Positions 12,426-25,205 of a stretch of DNA of 64,000 bases are shown in pieces (position 1 is the first letter of the stretch; every line of letters begins with the position of its first letter). Made by a program: the position numbers and the translations under genes. Origin of the DNA: Syncephalastrum monosporum B8922 (taxonomy: Eukaryota; Mucoromycota; Mucoromycetes; Mucorales; Syncephalastraceae); assembly GCA_000697355.1 (NCBI GenBank), contig JNEN01001165.1, positions 62,001 through 126,000 of the forward strand. The letters are read 5' to 3'. The notes below the pieces were generated by a model. It searched no databases, was not told the DNA's origin, and worked only from the letters and a program-made list of their open reading frames with translations.

Positions 12426-13540
12426 GCAGCCTTATATACCCGCATTCAGTTGCGACACCGAGCTGATCATCGATATAGACCGGCGGCTCTAACAGTGCCT
12501 TGTGTTGATGCCATCTAGATGCTTTCTTATTACTTCTTTTTAATTCTGTACCCAGTACCCTAATTTGCTTACCTTTCTGTCTTTATACGTTGTACTTGCA
12601 CATAGCCATACAACATTTCCCATCGTTCAAGATCATTCTTCAGCATTGAATATTTTTGTGGTCGCCCGTAGATGTAGCTTTGCTTTCCTTCTGTCACGAA
12701 AGGCTTTCCTCAAGGTTTGCTGTTGGGCGATTGTATACAAGCCGAAGCGAACCAAACTTGCAGCTACGTGATGAACGTCTCCACGAAATTGACGCTGGAA
12801 CAATTCTGTATCAGGTCTGTAGCGGGCTTGCCTCGTTACAATGGAAGATGATGCTGCCCAGTGGGATGCTGTTACATTGTTCCGTCTACCGACTCTTGCC
12901 ACAGTAAGGCGTGTCTTGTTTTTTTTTTTTTTTTGGCTATCTGTTCGCATTCGCTCTTAGGTTTGCTAATGCGGTTCACGTAAGGCTGTCTCAGTGTGGC
13001 GCTGTAAGTCGAGGTGGGTGGCTAATTGGACTGCTGAGGAAGCGGAAGGAATGCCTGCAAATTAGCGCGAAAGGGTGACCCTTTTTTTTTCAAGTGCATG
13101 CACGGCAAATAGTTAATCTCCACAAGAATAAAGTGCACTCTTGGAGCCAAATGTAGTGAGAGCGTACTAAGTATACTCTAGCAAGATGCTTGGGTTTTTC
13201 AGCTGGGGCGATTTACTTTCGACTTTCTCGTTTTGGCATTTAAAGTGTTGCTTGTTGACAAAATAAATTCTCTCCCCAACAAAAAAAAAAAAAAAGCAGC
13301 AAGTTCCACCCCATCTGATTGTGAGATCTCAACTACAATCAAAACTTCTTGCTGCATACACCACACTCGAAGCAACTGAGCGATCTCGACAAACATCTAC
13401 GCAGAATGACTATCGTGAATGAAGCTGCGACAAGGCACGAATTGTGTTCTAAAGACACTGTTTTGAGGTTTTGGTTAGAATGGATTTCTATATTTAACTA
13501 ATTTTGTGAACTTAGAAGTCAAAGTCAACCAAAAAAATCT
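12426..13540. other. 1.1-kb spacer, no supported gene
   Basis: AT-rich sequence with poly-T and poly-A runs and short unsupported ORFs. It ends at the tRNA gene. Confidence 0.6.
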
Positions 13541-13623
13541 GTCAGTTTGTCCGAGTGGTCTAAGGAGCCAGACTTGAAATCTGGTGGGCTCTGCCCGCAC
13601 AGGTTCGAACCCTGTAGCTGACG
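13541..13623 (+). tRNA. tRNA-Ser(UGA)
   Basis: A complete class II tRNA cloverleaf is visible. The acceptor arms GTCAGTT and AGCTGAC pair over seven positions including one G-T. The anticodon stem CCAGA/TCTGG encloses the loop CTTGAAA with anticodon TGA, which reads UCA serine codons. A long variable arm (GGGCTCTGCCCG) is typical of tRNA-Ser. The T arm is CAGGTTCGAACCCTG, and the discriminator base is G. No intron is present. Internal A-box (TGTCCGAGTGG) and B-box (GGTTCGAAC) promoters are recognisable. Confidence 0.95.
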
Positions 13624-14369
13624 TCATCAAAGCAAAAATACAACGAAATTTGTTTTGCTCGACAGGGGTCTCGGGTAAAAATATTTCCGGGCCAATCAAA
13701 AAAATTTTTTTTGAGCATCGTCGACTCATTACGTCGATGTCACGGTTGGTAAATGAGAGAGCAGACGTCGTGAAAAGAGCTGGAGCAGCACATGTGTAGG
13801 GTGACGGAGCATATTTGTTTTTTCTCGTGTCGTGGAAGTCGAGCAAATTGCGTGTTGTTTGTGTGTAGTTTAGGAACGACGGCACTGGATTAGGCATGCC
13901 GCAATGCAAGAGATTTGCTGGACACTGTCACTATGCTACGATATATGCATTTAATGACTGGATGGTTATGTCACATCACTTAGTTATAAAAGAACTGCCA
14001 AAGCGTCCCCAAGGCAAGCTCATAACATTGTGCAGAAGATTAAAAAAAATAAAAAGATGTGAACCAATTTTGTTTACTCCCAATTTTCCCCGGGAGATTG
14101 CACGCCTGGTCCAAATACCGCAATTTCCCCTCCCCAATTTCTCATAGGACACACATATAAGGCAGAGCATAAGTTCCAATAAAATGTCTGTAGAAGTATG
14201 CTTAAGCAATTTTTGTAAGACGTACTATAGATGGTGGTAGCAAGGAAGAGAAATGAGGGCAAGGAAAGGCCTTGAGAATTTTTACACGCAAAGGGACGGT
14301 TGGGGGGGGGCATGGGAGATAAGGTATATACAATTTTTCATGACGAGGCTGTAGGAATAGAGCATGGCT
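13624..14369. other. Spacer between tRNA-Ser and the NELF-A-like gene
   Basis: No gene supported. It contains short A/T runs and a G9 homopolymer near 14302. The 3' end of the NELF-A-like gene (minus strand) lies at its right border. Confidence 0.5.
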
Positions 14370-16155
14370 TTACGACGACTTTTTGCGCTTCTTGGCGCTC
14401 TCAAGGGCAGTTCGCGATTGGCGTCGGGCTTCCAGCATCTCCTGCTTCTTTTGCTCTTTCTGCGCTTGCCAATCTATGAAGTTATTTGAAAAAAAAAAAA
14501 AAAGGGATGAGAACACATGTTGAGTAAAGGCAATTCGATGAATACTTACTTTGTTCAGCTTCAGTACGAGAGCGGTTATTATCCTCCAAGATCGAGTTAG
14601 CATCATTAAAATCAATCATTTGTGTTCGGCTTTCTCGCTGGAAACCGGGGCGTCCTAAAGCATGTGGATCAATATCTCTCACCTAAATCTCTTCCTCTTA
14701 TGATTCTATTCGAACTTACTCTCGGTAGGTGTCGTGGGCGACTGAACAGGTGGGCGTTTGGGAAGCAAGAAGCTCGGGAGTCCGGTCGCAACGGCCGCCG
14801 GGCCCTGACCTGAGGGAGCACGTTGGCGCGGCGTCTTGATGAAGAGATTCGCGGCAGGGCTGGCTCGGGGAAGCGGGCGCACAGGCGGGCGCACAGGCGG
14901 GCGCATGTTCGGGCGCGCTTGCATAGGTTGGCCTGGGTAGCGCGTGGGTGTCTGCATCGTAGGCGACACGACGCGTCCGTTCGCGTTCGGGTTGGACGAT
15001 GTGCGCCGATGAAAACCAGGTCGCATGTCGTTTTCGGCGTTTCGCTGCTGGCGATCACGCTGGAGAATGGCTTGGAAGCGTGCCTCGCGGTCGTTTAGTT
15101 TCTTATTGTTGTTGTCTTGATCCGACTTGAGCACAAAGTGTTGTTTGAGCGTGAGCTTATCGCTCTTGAAGGTGTCGGTTGCGACAGGACAGGTGTAGGT
15201 GTCACGCACTGGTTTGCGCAACAGGGCAAACTCTTCAGGGCGGAAGCTTTGGCCTTGCTCCTCGACTGTTCAAACAAGGCAGGCAATGAGTCCCAGACTA
15301 ACGAATACATATTGGTATGCACTTACTGATAGCACCGACACGGTTCAGGAGTTCGCTCCAGGTGGCAGACGAAGCTTCGAGGGCGGTGGTTTCGGCTACG
15401 GGTTGCTGAAGGACGACGCCAATGAATTTGACCCACTCATCGTCATCGTGCGACGCAAGGTTGAGAATCTGGAAGCAAAGGAGAAATAGAAAGGAAAAGG
15501 TATTAAGTTCCTGTGCAACCGGACATTTATTGGAAAGCTTGACGGGGGAGTGTGTGGACAGAGTGAGAGAGAAAGGGAGAGAGGAAGAGCAGCCGAAATA
15601 GACAACTTTGTGACTCAATAACGGTACATGTGTGGGCGCGGCGGTGGCGTGTGTTATCGTATGACAACAACAGACAGCCCACCGCATTACCAAAACGATT
15701 ACAAAGGCATAATGCTGCTCATTACAAGGAACAGCAATGGTTCTCTCCAAAGGTGGTTCACCGTGCTCAAAAAAGACCTCAGTGTATCACCCCCATTTTC
15801 CTTTTCTCTCTTGCAAAAAGAAAACCGACGTTTCTCGTTTTCACAATGCAGCAAACTCAAAACGGCACAGCCCCGTCATGCAGGCAGAAAAAAAAGAAAA
15901 AAAAAAGAAAATTCATGCCCAAGATTTTAGCCTTACCTCATGAATGTTGTGCGCGTTGCTTTCCTCCTTGCGCATGTGGATCAGCGACAGGAGCACGCCA
16001 AGCTTCTCGGAACGGTTCAAGAGATGAAAGTCTTCATGGACTTTGCGCAGACCAAAGTTGGCGGATAATTCTTGGGCTGTCCGGCGCGAGCACCACAGGT
16101 CCTGGTGGCCAAACTCTTGGCTCGCCCAGTCCTTAAAACGGCTAAAGTACTCCAT
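14370..16155 (-). CDS. NELF-A-like transcription elongation factor
   Basis: Five exons, 16155..15937, 15468..15327, 15265..14720, 14675..14550 and 14473..14370, give 378 residues in coherent phase. The N-terminal 130 residues resemble the animal NELF-A (HDAg-like) domain: HQDLWCSRRTAQELS matches its ELW...SIASLL region, SEKLGVLLSLIHMRKE matches AVKLKLLLGTLHL, and ILNLASHDDDEWVKF matches IIQLASLDSDPWV. Next comes a KLTLKQHFVLK motif like the NELF-A LTPPVKHFQLK segment. A long Pro/Arg-rich linker with tandem PPVRPPVRP repeats and a basic coiled C-terminus (KKQEMLEARRQSRTALESAK) follow. In animals NELF-A is part of the complex that holds RNA polymerase II at promoter-proximal pauses. Assignment is from remembered motif similarity, not alignment. 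The 44-nt third intron has a weak pyrimidine tract and is the least certain join. Confidence 0.6.
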
Positions 16156-16307
16156 AACGTGCGGATGAAAATCGCTGAGAAATGTGTAAAAAGGAAAAAG
16201 AAAATTGGAGAGAAAAGAGACAATGAAAATTTGATTTTGACACGAATCAAGACACTTTATACTGGAACGGGGATTGAAAAAAGAGACTCGCCAATCAAAT
16301 GCGTTTA

Positions 16308-17687
16308 TTAGAATCCTTTGAGGTAGCATACTTTGTCGGTCGCATCGAAACAAGTGAAGCCTCTGCGCTCTGCCTCGGCAAAGGTCAGAAACTCGTCTCG
16401 ATGGTCCCAGGCATCCACGGTATGTTTGGCGGTGGCCAGGTCTGCCTGGAGCTGACTCATAACGTCCGACTCGTTCTCGGAAGACGTAGTGCGGTCAGAT
16501 ACCCACAGGACATTGTGTAGCATCACATGAGACAAGGACCGGTGACTGGCAAACAGACGAGTAAAAAACCGTGGACATAAATGCAGCGTTGCAGCCGAGA
16601 TATGTAAGAGCCGCAGCCGGGGCGCGTGACCTGCGAAGCGCAGCCATGCCGTCGAGGGAGCACAGCACGGCAGGCGCTTGTAGGCGGTCGACAGCGGGTG
16701 GCCTTTGCGGAACGCCAAGGATAGAATGGTGAGGTCGGCAAGGGTACCGAGCAGGTCAATGCAGTGTGTGACGCGGACAGGGTCGGTTTCTTTGAGAATA
16801 ATGGCGAGCTTCTCGAGACGAGGCGAGCCGCGTACGATGATGTCGAGGAGGGGCAAGGTCAGGGTATCGGAGAGGGCGAGGTCGGTCAGGTTCTGGGAGA
16901 CGAGGAGGACGCTATAGATGGCCATGGGTATAGGCATGACGTGACTCGCAGCAAGCGTGGCGGCTGTCATGGTGGTCGTGGTGGTATGATGGATATCTTT
17001 ATCAGGCTCGATTAAGACGCGCTGGAGAAGGAGATGGCGGAGGCGCGGCTTGAGTAACGTGACCAGCTGTTGCAGCGTGTGCTCCTTGATGGTGCAGCAC
17101 AAAAGGGTAAGCGACGTGAGGTGGCGTGGATGGTCCAGCAAGGCCGAAAAGTCGTCAAAGGTGTCACGGCAATTTTCGAGGTAGAGCTCCTCCAGACGAG
17201 GGCAGCTCTCGATAAAATATCGAATGCCGTAATGCTCCGAGCGTGCCTTGGGGTGGAAATCGATCCGAAGCGCGCGCAGGTTGCACACCAGCCTTGCCAT
17301 GAGCATCGTATTGTTCAAGTCGTAATGCGACCCGCTGGTGAGATCCCGGCACAGCGACCGGACGTGGGATCCGAGCCGTCGGAGGGCATTGTCAGAACTC
17401 ACCGCGGTCGTCTTGGCGAGAATGTCGGTGGCGACGGGTATCGAAGTGTGGTTGCGTTGGTCGTCCTCCCGAGGCAAAAGGAACTCCTTGTGTCGCCAAA
17501 GGTAGGGCGCACTGATCAAGTAGAGCCTGCGGCAGGTCAGCGCAATCGACTTGAGCTGATTGTGGTCATGTTCCGGGTACTGCCACCCCAGGAACAGCTG
17601 CCTTTCCCGCCTCGGATCCTCAATCACAGCTGCGGTCGTCACAATGCTTTCGATTATTTCATTGGGTAGTTGCAGGAAAGCGACCAT
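16308..17687 (-). CDS. F-box/leucine-rich-repeat protein
   Basis: An intronless 459-residue ORF starts MVAFLQLPNEIIESIV. An F-box-like segment occupies about residues 5-70 (LPNEIIESI...LTCRRLYLISAPYLWR), with the usual Leu-Pro and the closing Leu-Trp. Irregular leucine-rich repeats follow (LRALRIDF, PRLEELYLENC, LTSLTLLCCTIKE, LTDLALSDTLTLPLL, PRLEKLAIIL, APRLRLLHIS). Such proteins are substrate receptors of SCF ubiquitin ligases, and the repeats presumably bind the target, which cannot be predicted. It lies 152 bp upstream of the NELF-A-like gene on the same strand. The closeness of the two genes makes the start of the downstream gene (16155) slightly uncertain. Confidence 0.75.
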   Translation of the reverse strand: MVAFLQLPNEIIESIVTTAAVIEDPRRERQLFLGWQYPEHDHNQLKSIALTCRRLYLISAPYLWRHKEFLLPREDDQRNHTSIPVATDILAKTTAVSSDNALRRLGSHVRSLCRDLTSGSHYDLNNTMLMARLVCNLRALRIDFHPKARSEHYGIRYFIESCPRLEELYLENCRDTFDDFSALLDHPRHLTSLTLLCCTIKEHTLQQLVTLLKPRLRHLLLQRVLIEPDKDIHHTTTTTMTAATLAASHVMPIPMAIYSVLLVSQNLTDLALSDTLTLPLLDIIVRGSPRLEKLAIILKETDPVRVTHCIDLLGTLADLTILSLAFRKGHPLSTAYKRLPCCAPSTAWLRFAGHAPRLRLLHISAATLHLCPRFFTRLFASHRSLSHVMLHNVLWVSDRTTSSENESDVMSQLQADLATAKHTVDAWDHRDEFLTFAEAERRGFTCFDATDKVCYLKGF

Positions 17688-17960
17688 CAGAAAGATAAAG
17701 GAAAAGAGAGGATAAAAAGTCTGTGAGAAAAGGGAAAGAGTATAAAGTAGTTCAGGTACTGATGTGTAACACGTTGGGTATGATCAAAATTCTATGCCTG
17801 GATTAAGTTTATATATATGTTTGTGCATTAAATAAGTACGTAATATGTAGAAATGAGAAAGTCAGATAGAAAAGGTCGCGGATGATTATACAGAATGTAC
17901 AAATGCGGATGCTGTATGGCATGTGGCGTGCGGATATAATAGATAGGGAAGTCAGAACGA

Positions 17961-18922
17961 TCATGAGCGCGTGATACGCTCCAGAGGGACTTGATTCGCT
18001 TTCTCCAAGTCGACATCGTTGTCGTCATCGTCATGGACCTCCTGCAAGTTGAGATAACGGCGGGTCGCTTTTTGGATCTGATTGCCCCACAGTACGGGCA
18101 CCAGCGACACAATCGAAACCGCCAGGAGCTTGAACACCAGCGAGACGGATACAATGTCGGCCGTCGAGGTCAGCTCACCGAGAACGGAACCTGCTTGAGC
18201 GCATATAAAATTGTACGGCATCGAACCGAAAAATGTGGACCAGAAAAAGGGCGCTACGGGAACACCAAGGAACGGAGATACCATGTTGATGAACCTAATA
18301 TCACGATATGAGTGGCACCGCAGAAAATCCCATTTTTTTCTGTTCTTCTTTTTTTTTTTTTTTCCACATACCAGTAAGGCGAGAACGGGAACAGGCGCGC
18401 AAACAGGAGCCACCAAAAGAGACTGACAGATTTGGTTTTCTCGCGACGCATTTGACGGGTCATTTGCATCGCTCGGTGGGATACCCAGCTGAGTTGCAAG
18501 AAGGGCTCCGCGACAAGCATGGCCAGACCGTATGCCAGGGTGGCTCCGCCCGCGGTGAGTAAGCTCGTCAGGAGCGTACCCATCGAAACACCGTACATCT
18601 GGCCGGCTAATAGGTTGAAGAGCACCGAGCCGGGTATCGAAAAGGCTTGCTGCCAGAGATAGAGCACGGTAAACACGGTTGCCACCGACCCGTACCCCTG
18701 CCAAGATTCGCTTGACATGGCCTGCAAATGGACGGATATGTCCTTGACGTCGTCGAGCGTGTGTGGGAGGTCAATGTCCAGCACACGGTGGGCAAGCGTG
18801 AGGGATATAACGAGCGAGACGACGCCAATGCCGACAAAGAGGAGGAGTCTCGGGAGCAACCGTTGCCAAGGCGACGAGCAAGGCTTGTGCTCGTTCACTT
18901 CGTCCGTCTTGTATTCTTCCAT
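17961..18922 (-). CDS. VTT-domain (TMEM41/Tvp38/DedA-type) membrane protein
   Basis: Exons 18922..18372 and 18294..17961 (77-nt intron splitting a Trp codon) encode 294 residues. The start is the ATG reading MEEYKTDEVNEH. After a first helix (LLLFVGIGVVSLVISLTLAH) come the VTT-domain hallmarks: IPGSVLFNLLAGQMYG, GGATLAYGLAMLV, then across the exon join FARLFPFSPYW-FINMVSPFL, GVPVAPFFWSTFFGSMPYNF and a last hydrophobic helix. The tail is acidic (HDDDDND). VTT proteins such as TMEM41B and VMP1 act as phospholipid scramblases of ER/Golgi membranes, and yeast Tvp38 is a Golgi member. The re-entrant helices with Gly/Pro are clearly present. Which member it is cannot be decided here. Confidence 0.85.
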
Positions 18923-19480
18923 CAAGTAAACAGAGGTATAAATGTCAGCGTGTCACTCTTCAGTTTCGCACGGTTTGGACGTCGTGTGGAAAAACAAAGG
19001 GGGGAATGGATAAAGGTTGAAGAAAGAAAAAGAAGACAAGGAAAAAGCAAATGATAAATGGCAGGTTTTTTTTTTTACATGGTAAAAATTGAGCCGCCTT
19101 AAAAAAAAGGCCAATCAGGACAAGCGCCGATGTCGGCCCGAGAGGATTCTTTTTTCATTGCTGATAGCAACTCGTTAAGTTAATTTTGCGTCACCTTGCT
19201 GCACACCAGGTATACGAAGCATAAATGTGATATCAAGTAACTTTTACGTGCTAAAAAAAAAAAGACAGAAATGTTATCCCCCAAGATGAGGCCATCTCTC
19301 CTTTGCTAATTATAAAGAATCAAATTAAGGCAGGGGGAAAGAGCAAAAGAAGGTAACGATATAACAATCAACCCCCCATGCGACTGCAGCGAAACAGGCA
19401 AGATTAGTTGCCGCGCGCGCGTTATGAAATAAAATTCTTTTGTGTACACAGTCAGTTCTTTTGACACGTTCAAAAGGTTA
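18923..19480. promoter_or_regulatory. Divergent promoter between VTT protein and POLG genes
   Basis: This 558-bp spacer separates two divergently transcribed starts. A perfect alternating CGCGCGCGCG tract lies at 19412-19421, 60-69 bp before the POLG ATG. Several A-rich runs occur nearer the VTT gene. No other gene is seen. Confidence 0.45.
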
Positions 19481-22400
19481 ATGACGCGCCCCCTCCCTGT
19501 TTGCTCACAATGTCACAAGCGTCTCTTGACTAGCTTCAGTGCTCTATTTCCTTCTTCCTCAGTCTCAGTGGTGCGATCGCCTTGGTTACCTACACGGATC
19601 CGCAGTCTTAGTTCCAATAGCAAAGGTAACAACATTCCCAAGATCAAATGAATCACCGAATCCACCCGCGCCTCCTCCCCTCACTCGAACTTCAACTGAC
19701 ACCGTTCTCTCTCTCTCTCCTCTTTATCTCTTTATCTTCCATATCGCTCTCTTTTTTTTGTTCTCCTATCTTGCACAGTGGCAGGAAATCCAGTCAAAGT
19801 CCAGCTCCTCGCTCCTGCCTTGAGCAAGCAGGTATTTGGCCCACCTGCCGCCACACACGAGACAGCAGACACCGATAAACGTACAGCGATTGCCGTAACC
19901 CATTTGGAGAAACAAGGCATTTGGGGAAAGAAATCAGAACCACAGCAGCCGATTGCATTTCAATGTCCCGATCTCTTGGGCAAGGACATTGAAGACCACT
20001 TTATACGCATCGGCCTAGAACAGTCCGGCTCCTATCTCGACAAGGCAGAACGCTTTGCCAATGCAAAACTGCCCAAGAAACCTAAAAAATGGCACCTGCA
20101 GAGTGGATGGACACGGTACGACAAAGACGGCACGACGACACGCGTGGATCGACCCGGCGAAGACGTACTTGCATTTGACGTGGAAGTCTTGGTCAGCGAG
20201 GGTCATTATCCTGTCCTGGCCGTGGCTGCATCCGAGAAAGCATGGTATGGCTGGGTCTCGCCCTTCCTTGCCGACAACGACGCCTCCTCCCACCACCTGA
20301 TCCCGCTCGCCCACCTTAACAACGACCGTCTCGTGATTGGCCATAACGTTGGCTACGACCGCGCGCGTATTGCGGACGAGTACACCGTCCAACCCACGCA
20401 TCTGCGCTACATCGATACCATGAGTCTGCACGTTGCCGTCTCTGGCCTGTGCTCCCAGCAGCGCCCGGCATGGATCAAGCGACGGAAAGAGAAGGAGAGC
20501 AAGGCCCTGTCCGATACCGAGTCTGACTCGGGCACGTCCATCAATACCACCGGCGAGGAGCTCGACCGGATCGGCGCGGGCGAGGCCGCCTTTTTCGACG
20601 TCTCTTCCCTGAACAGCCTCAAGGACGTGGCCAAATTCTACTGCAAGATCGACATTGACAAGTCCCAGCGCTCCTACTTTGAGACAGGCACGCGTCAAGA
20701 CATCCTCGACCATTTTCAGGAAGCCATGACGTACTGTGCGGGCGACGTCGACATGACGCACGCCGTCTACAAGACCGTGTTTCCCAAGTTCCGGCACAAC
20801 TGCCCGCACCCGGTCTCGTTTGCAGGCATGCTCCACATGGGCTCCTCCTTCCTGACCGTGAATGAGAAATGGGAGACGTACCTCGCGCGTTCGGTGCAGA
20901 AGCATCAAGAGCTCAACGACTTGCTGGATACCAAGCTGCAGGACCTAGCGGATAAGGCACGCGCCCTCGTTGACACGCCCGAGGAAAGAATCCACGACCC
21001 TTGGCTGAGCCAGCTGGACTGGGAAGTCAACCCACGGCAGCGCAAACTCAAGGGCTCGCCGAAATGGTACAAGGATGCCTATGATACCAAGGCCGGCAAG
21101 CTCAAGATTACGACCCGTTCCCGATTGGCGCCCCTTCTGCTGCGCTTAAAGTGGAAGAACCACCCGCTCCACCACCTGCCGCAATACGGCTGGTGCTACA
21201 AGATACACAGGGACCATCCCGATTTTATCCTGGCCAGTCCAAAGGCCGTCACACACGAGGTCGACGATGAAGGCTACATCTACATCAAAGTGCCGCACAA
21301 GGACGGCGAAAAGGCCAACTGCGGCAACCCGCTTGCTAAGGGCTACATCAACGCCTTTGAGGATAAGCTGCTCACATCCGAGTACGAGGCCGCCCGCCAG
21401 GCGCTGGACATGAATGCCCAGTCGGCATACTGGATCTCCTCAAGGGAGCGCATCCTCGGTCAGTTTGTGGTTTGGGACGATCTCGTCAATATGGGCTTGG
21501 AGAAGCGGCCGCAGGGCAAATACGGCATGATCCTCCCACAAATGATCACGATGGGTACCGTGACGCGCCGCGCTGTCGAAAAGACGTGGCTGACGGCGAG
21601 CAACGCAAAGAAGAACCGTATTGGGTCCGAACTCAAGTCGATGGTCGAGGCACCGGCAGGTTACAAAATCGTGGGTGCCGACGTCGACTCAGAGGAGCTC
21701 TGGATCTCCAGTGTCATTGGTGACGCCCAATTTGGCTTCCACGGCGCATCGGCCCTAGGCTGGATGACCTTGCAGGGCACCAAGTCCGAGGGTACCGACC
21801 TGCACTCCAAAACTGCCAGCATTCTTGGCATCAGCCGTGACAAGGCCAAAATCTTCAACTATGCACGCATCTATGGCGCGGGCGTCAAGTATGCGACGAG
21901 TCTGCTGATGCAATACAGCCAGGACATGGACATGCAGACCGCCAAGGAGCGCGCGACCCAGCTTTACTTGGACACCAAGGGCGACAAACAACACTCACGC
22001 GAGAACCCATTCAAGCGGCAATATTGGAGGGGCGGCACCGAGAGCTACATGTTTAACGCGCTCGAAGACGTCGCGCTGTCACCTGAGCCGCGCACGCCTG
22101 TCCTTGGCTGCGCCATCACGGCCGCATTGCGACCTGAAAACACGGGCAGCCAATTCCTCACATCGCGCATCAACTGGGTCGTCCAGAGCTCGGGCGTCGA
22201 TTATCTCCACCTCCTCATTACCTCCATGGCCCACCTCATCCAACGCTACCAAATTGAGGCCCGCTTTATGCTCTCCGTTCACGACGAGGTGCGCTACCTC
22301 TCGACCGAGCGTGATACCCAGCGCACCGCCTTGGCGCTCCAGGTAGCGAACCTCTGGACGCGCGCGCTATTCAGCTACAAGCTCGGCATCCTGAACCTCC

Positions 22401-23209
22401 CCCAGAGTGTTGCTTTCTTTTCTGCTGTCGATATTGATCACGTGTTACGCAAGGAGCCGACCATGCCATGCACGACACCCTCCCACGAAGAAGCGATTCC
22501 TGAGGGTCGGAGTGTCACGATCCAGGACACGCTGGCCGAGCTCGAGGCGTTCTGGGGCAAGAAAGAGCCGCAGGCGTGCCTGCTCGGACCTGAAACCCCC
22601 ACACCGGGGAGTGAATTCGCTGCTGATGTAATCGAGGGTTTGCGCAACACGCACGGACTTTCGCAGCCGAGAAAACTGGCCGACATTGACTTCCTCAAGG
22701 CTCAATTGGGCACGGAATACAGCTTTGAAAGTAAGGATCCTTCTGTACGTGGCGGAAGACAGACGGAAGAGCGTGTCAGTGCAGAGACGGAGGTAGCGCG
22801 ACCGAGACGGAAGAAAGAAAAGGGCTCGGCTAAGGAGGTTCAGAGTGTGAGTACCAGCAAGGAGAGCCGCAAGAAACTGAAAGAAAGGGTGGCTACGCCT
22901 TCCAATGCCGCGGAGACGAGGCCGGAAGCACGGACGAGACCGATCGTCTTGAAAAAACCGATTCTCTTTGCAGGCAAAGACATGCATTCCCCGCCATTGA
23001 AGATGCCAGTCGTGTATGGGTACGAGCCCGGGTTTGAGCCTGAGACTGCGTACGAGTACATCAACCCCTCCAGCACAACGACAAATGACTACAGTGGTTA
23101 TGAGCAGCCGGTTTATACGCCGCCCCAATCGGGATCATCGTCTACGGCCTGGGCGCGTGATAGTAGCGGCAGAAAGCATCGTTTCACGGTGACAAAGTCG
23201 ACGCAATGA
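19481..23209 (+). CDS. MIP1: Mitochondrial DNA polymerase gamma (MIP1-type)
   Basis: Exon 1 (19481..19625) encodes 48 residues with a mitochondrial presequence (many Arg/Ser/Leu, few acids; SPWLPTRIRSLSSNSK). A 153-nt intron ending TTGCACAG splits a Val codon, and exon 2 runs 19779..23209, giving 1191 residues. The exonuclease domain shows LAFDVEVLV (about 180), VIGHNVGYDRARI and YCAGDVDMTHAVY. The family-A polymerase motifs are GADVDSEELWISSVIGD (A), RDKAKIFNYARIYGAG (B) and VHDEVRYL (C, about 882). It replicates and proofreads mtDNA. A C-terminal extension of about 250 residues, Lys/Arg/Ser-rich and then Tyr/Pro-rich, goes beyond animal POLG, as in fungal Mip1. The GTG at 19778 that opens the exon-2 frame is not a start, because it overlaps the acceptor site. 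Confidence 0.95.
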
Positions 23210-23427
23210 AAACAATAAAGTGATTCCTTTTCGACAGGGACTTGCTCTGTTTGGAAACAGTCAATGGGATTATGTAAGGTCGGGCTTCCGCGGGGGTGAA
23301 TCAGACAGCTGCGGAGGCACAATCCCCTTCCTTAGCCTTAAGCCCGCTCATCACCAAAGTTTAAAATAAATAGCCTTGCTTTTTCTTCTTTTTCTATTTT
23401 TGCAAACTTCTCCTTCCAATAGACCCC

Positions 23428-24672
<1,245 letters not shown>

Positions 24673-25205
24673 ATCAGTCCACTCTCCTTCCCCTTTTTTA
24701 TACTCCCCTCGTACCCCGCAGTATACTCATCCGCACGACACTAGCATTCCGTTTTATAAGTTCTTCGGATTATACGCCCTTTTTTAAAGAGAAATGGCCC
24801 CATTTGATTTACTTGCTCCATGTAGACATATTCCGTGATTTTATAGAAGCATAGCGAAGAATACATAGAGAAATTCCCTCAATAAAGTACCTGTTTTGCA
24901 CATTAATTACTTTTTTACTTCAGTTTTCTAGGATGTGATGTAATGGGATGTGCTATCTACATTATCAGGAGTAATTACTTTAGTCGAACCGAACCGAAGG
25001 ATCCCCTCGACCGTCCTATTAGCCTGTCCTTCTCAGGAACACACATTCTAATGCAATATCCGCAAGTCAATTGAGCAGCATAGATAACCAGGAGCATAGA
25101 TCAAATAATGCAGAATAAAAGGAATAACAACAAGACATTTATTCACGATGATAAATTACTCGTGTAGGATGCAATACAAGGGGATATTAGATCTCATGCG
25201 TGCGC
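24673..25205. other. Convergent 3' spacer
   Basis: The 533-bp AT-rich stretch between the converging ends of the epimerase and LysM genes contains AATAAAGT near 24880. No gene is seen. Confidence 0.5.

Noticed and set aside
19778..19780. GTG start for DNA polymerase gamma
   Set aside because: It overlaps a strong intron acceptor. An upstream exon with ATG 19481 joins in phase and supplies a mitochondrial presequence.
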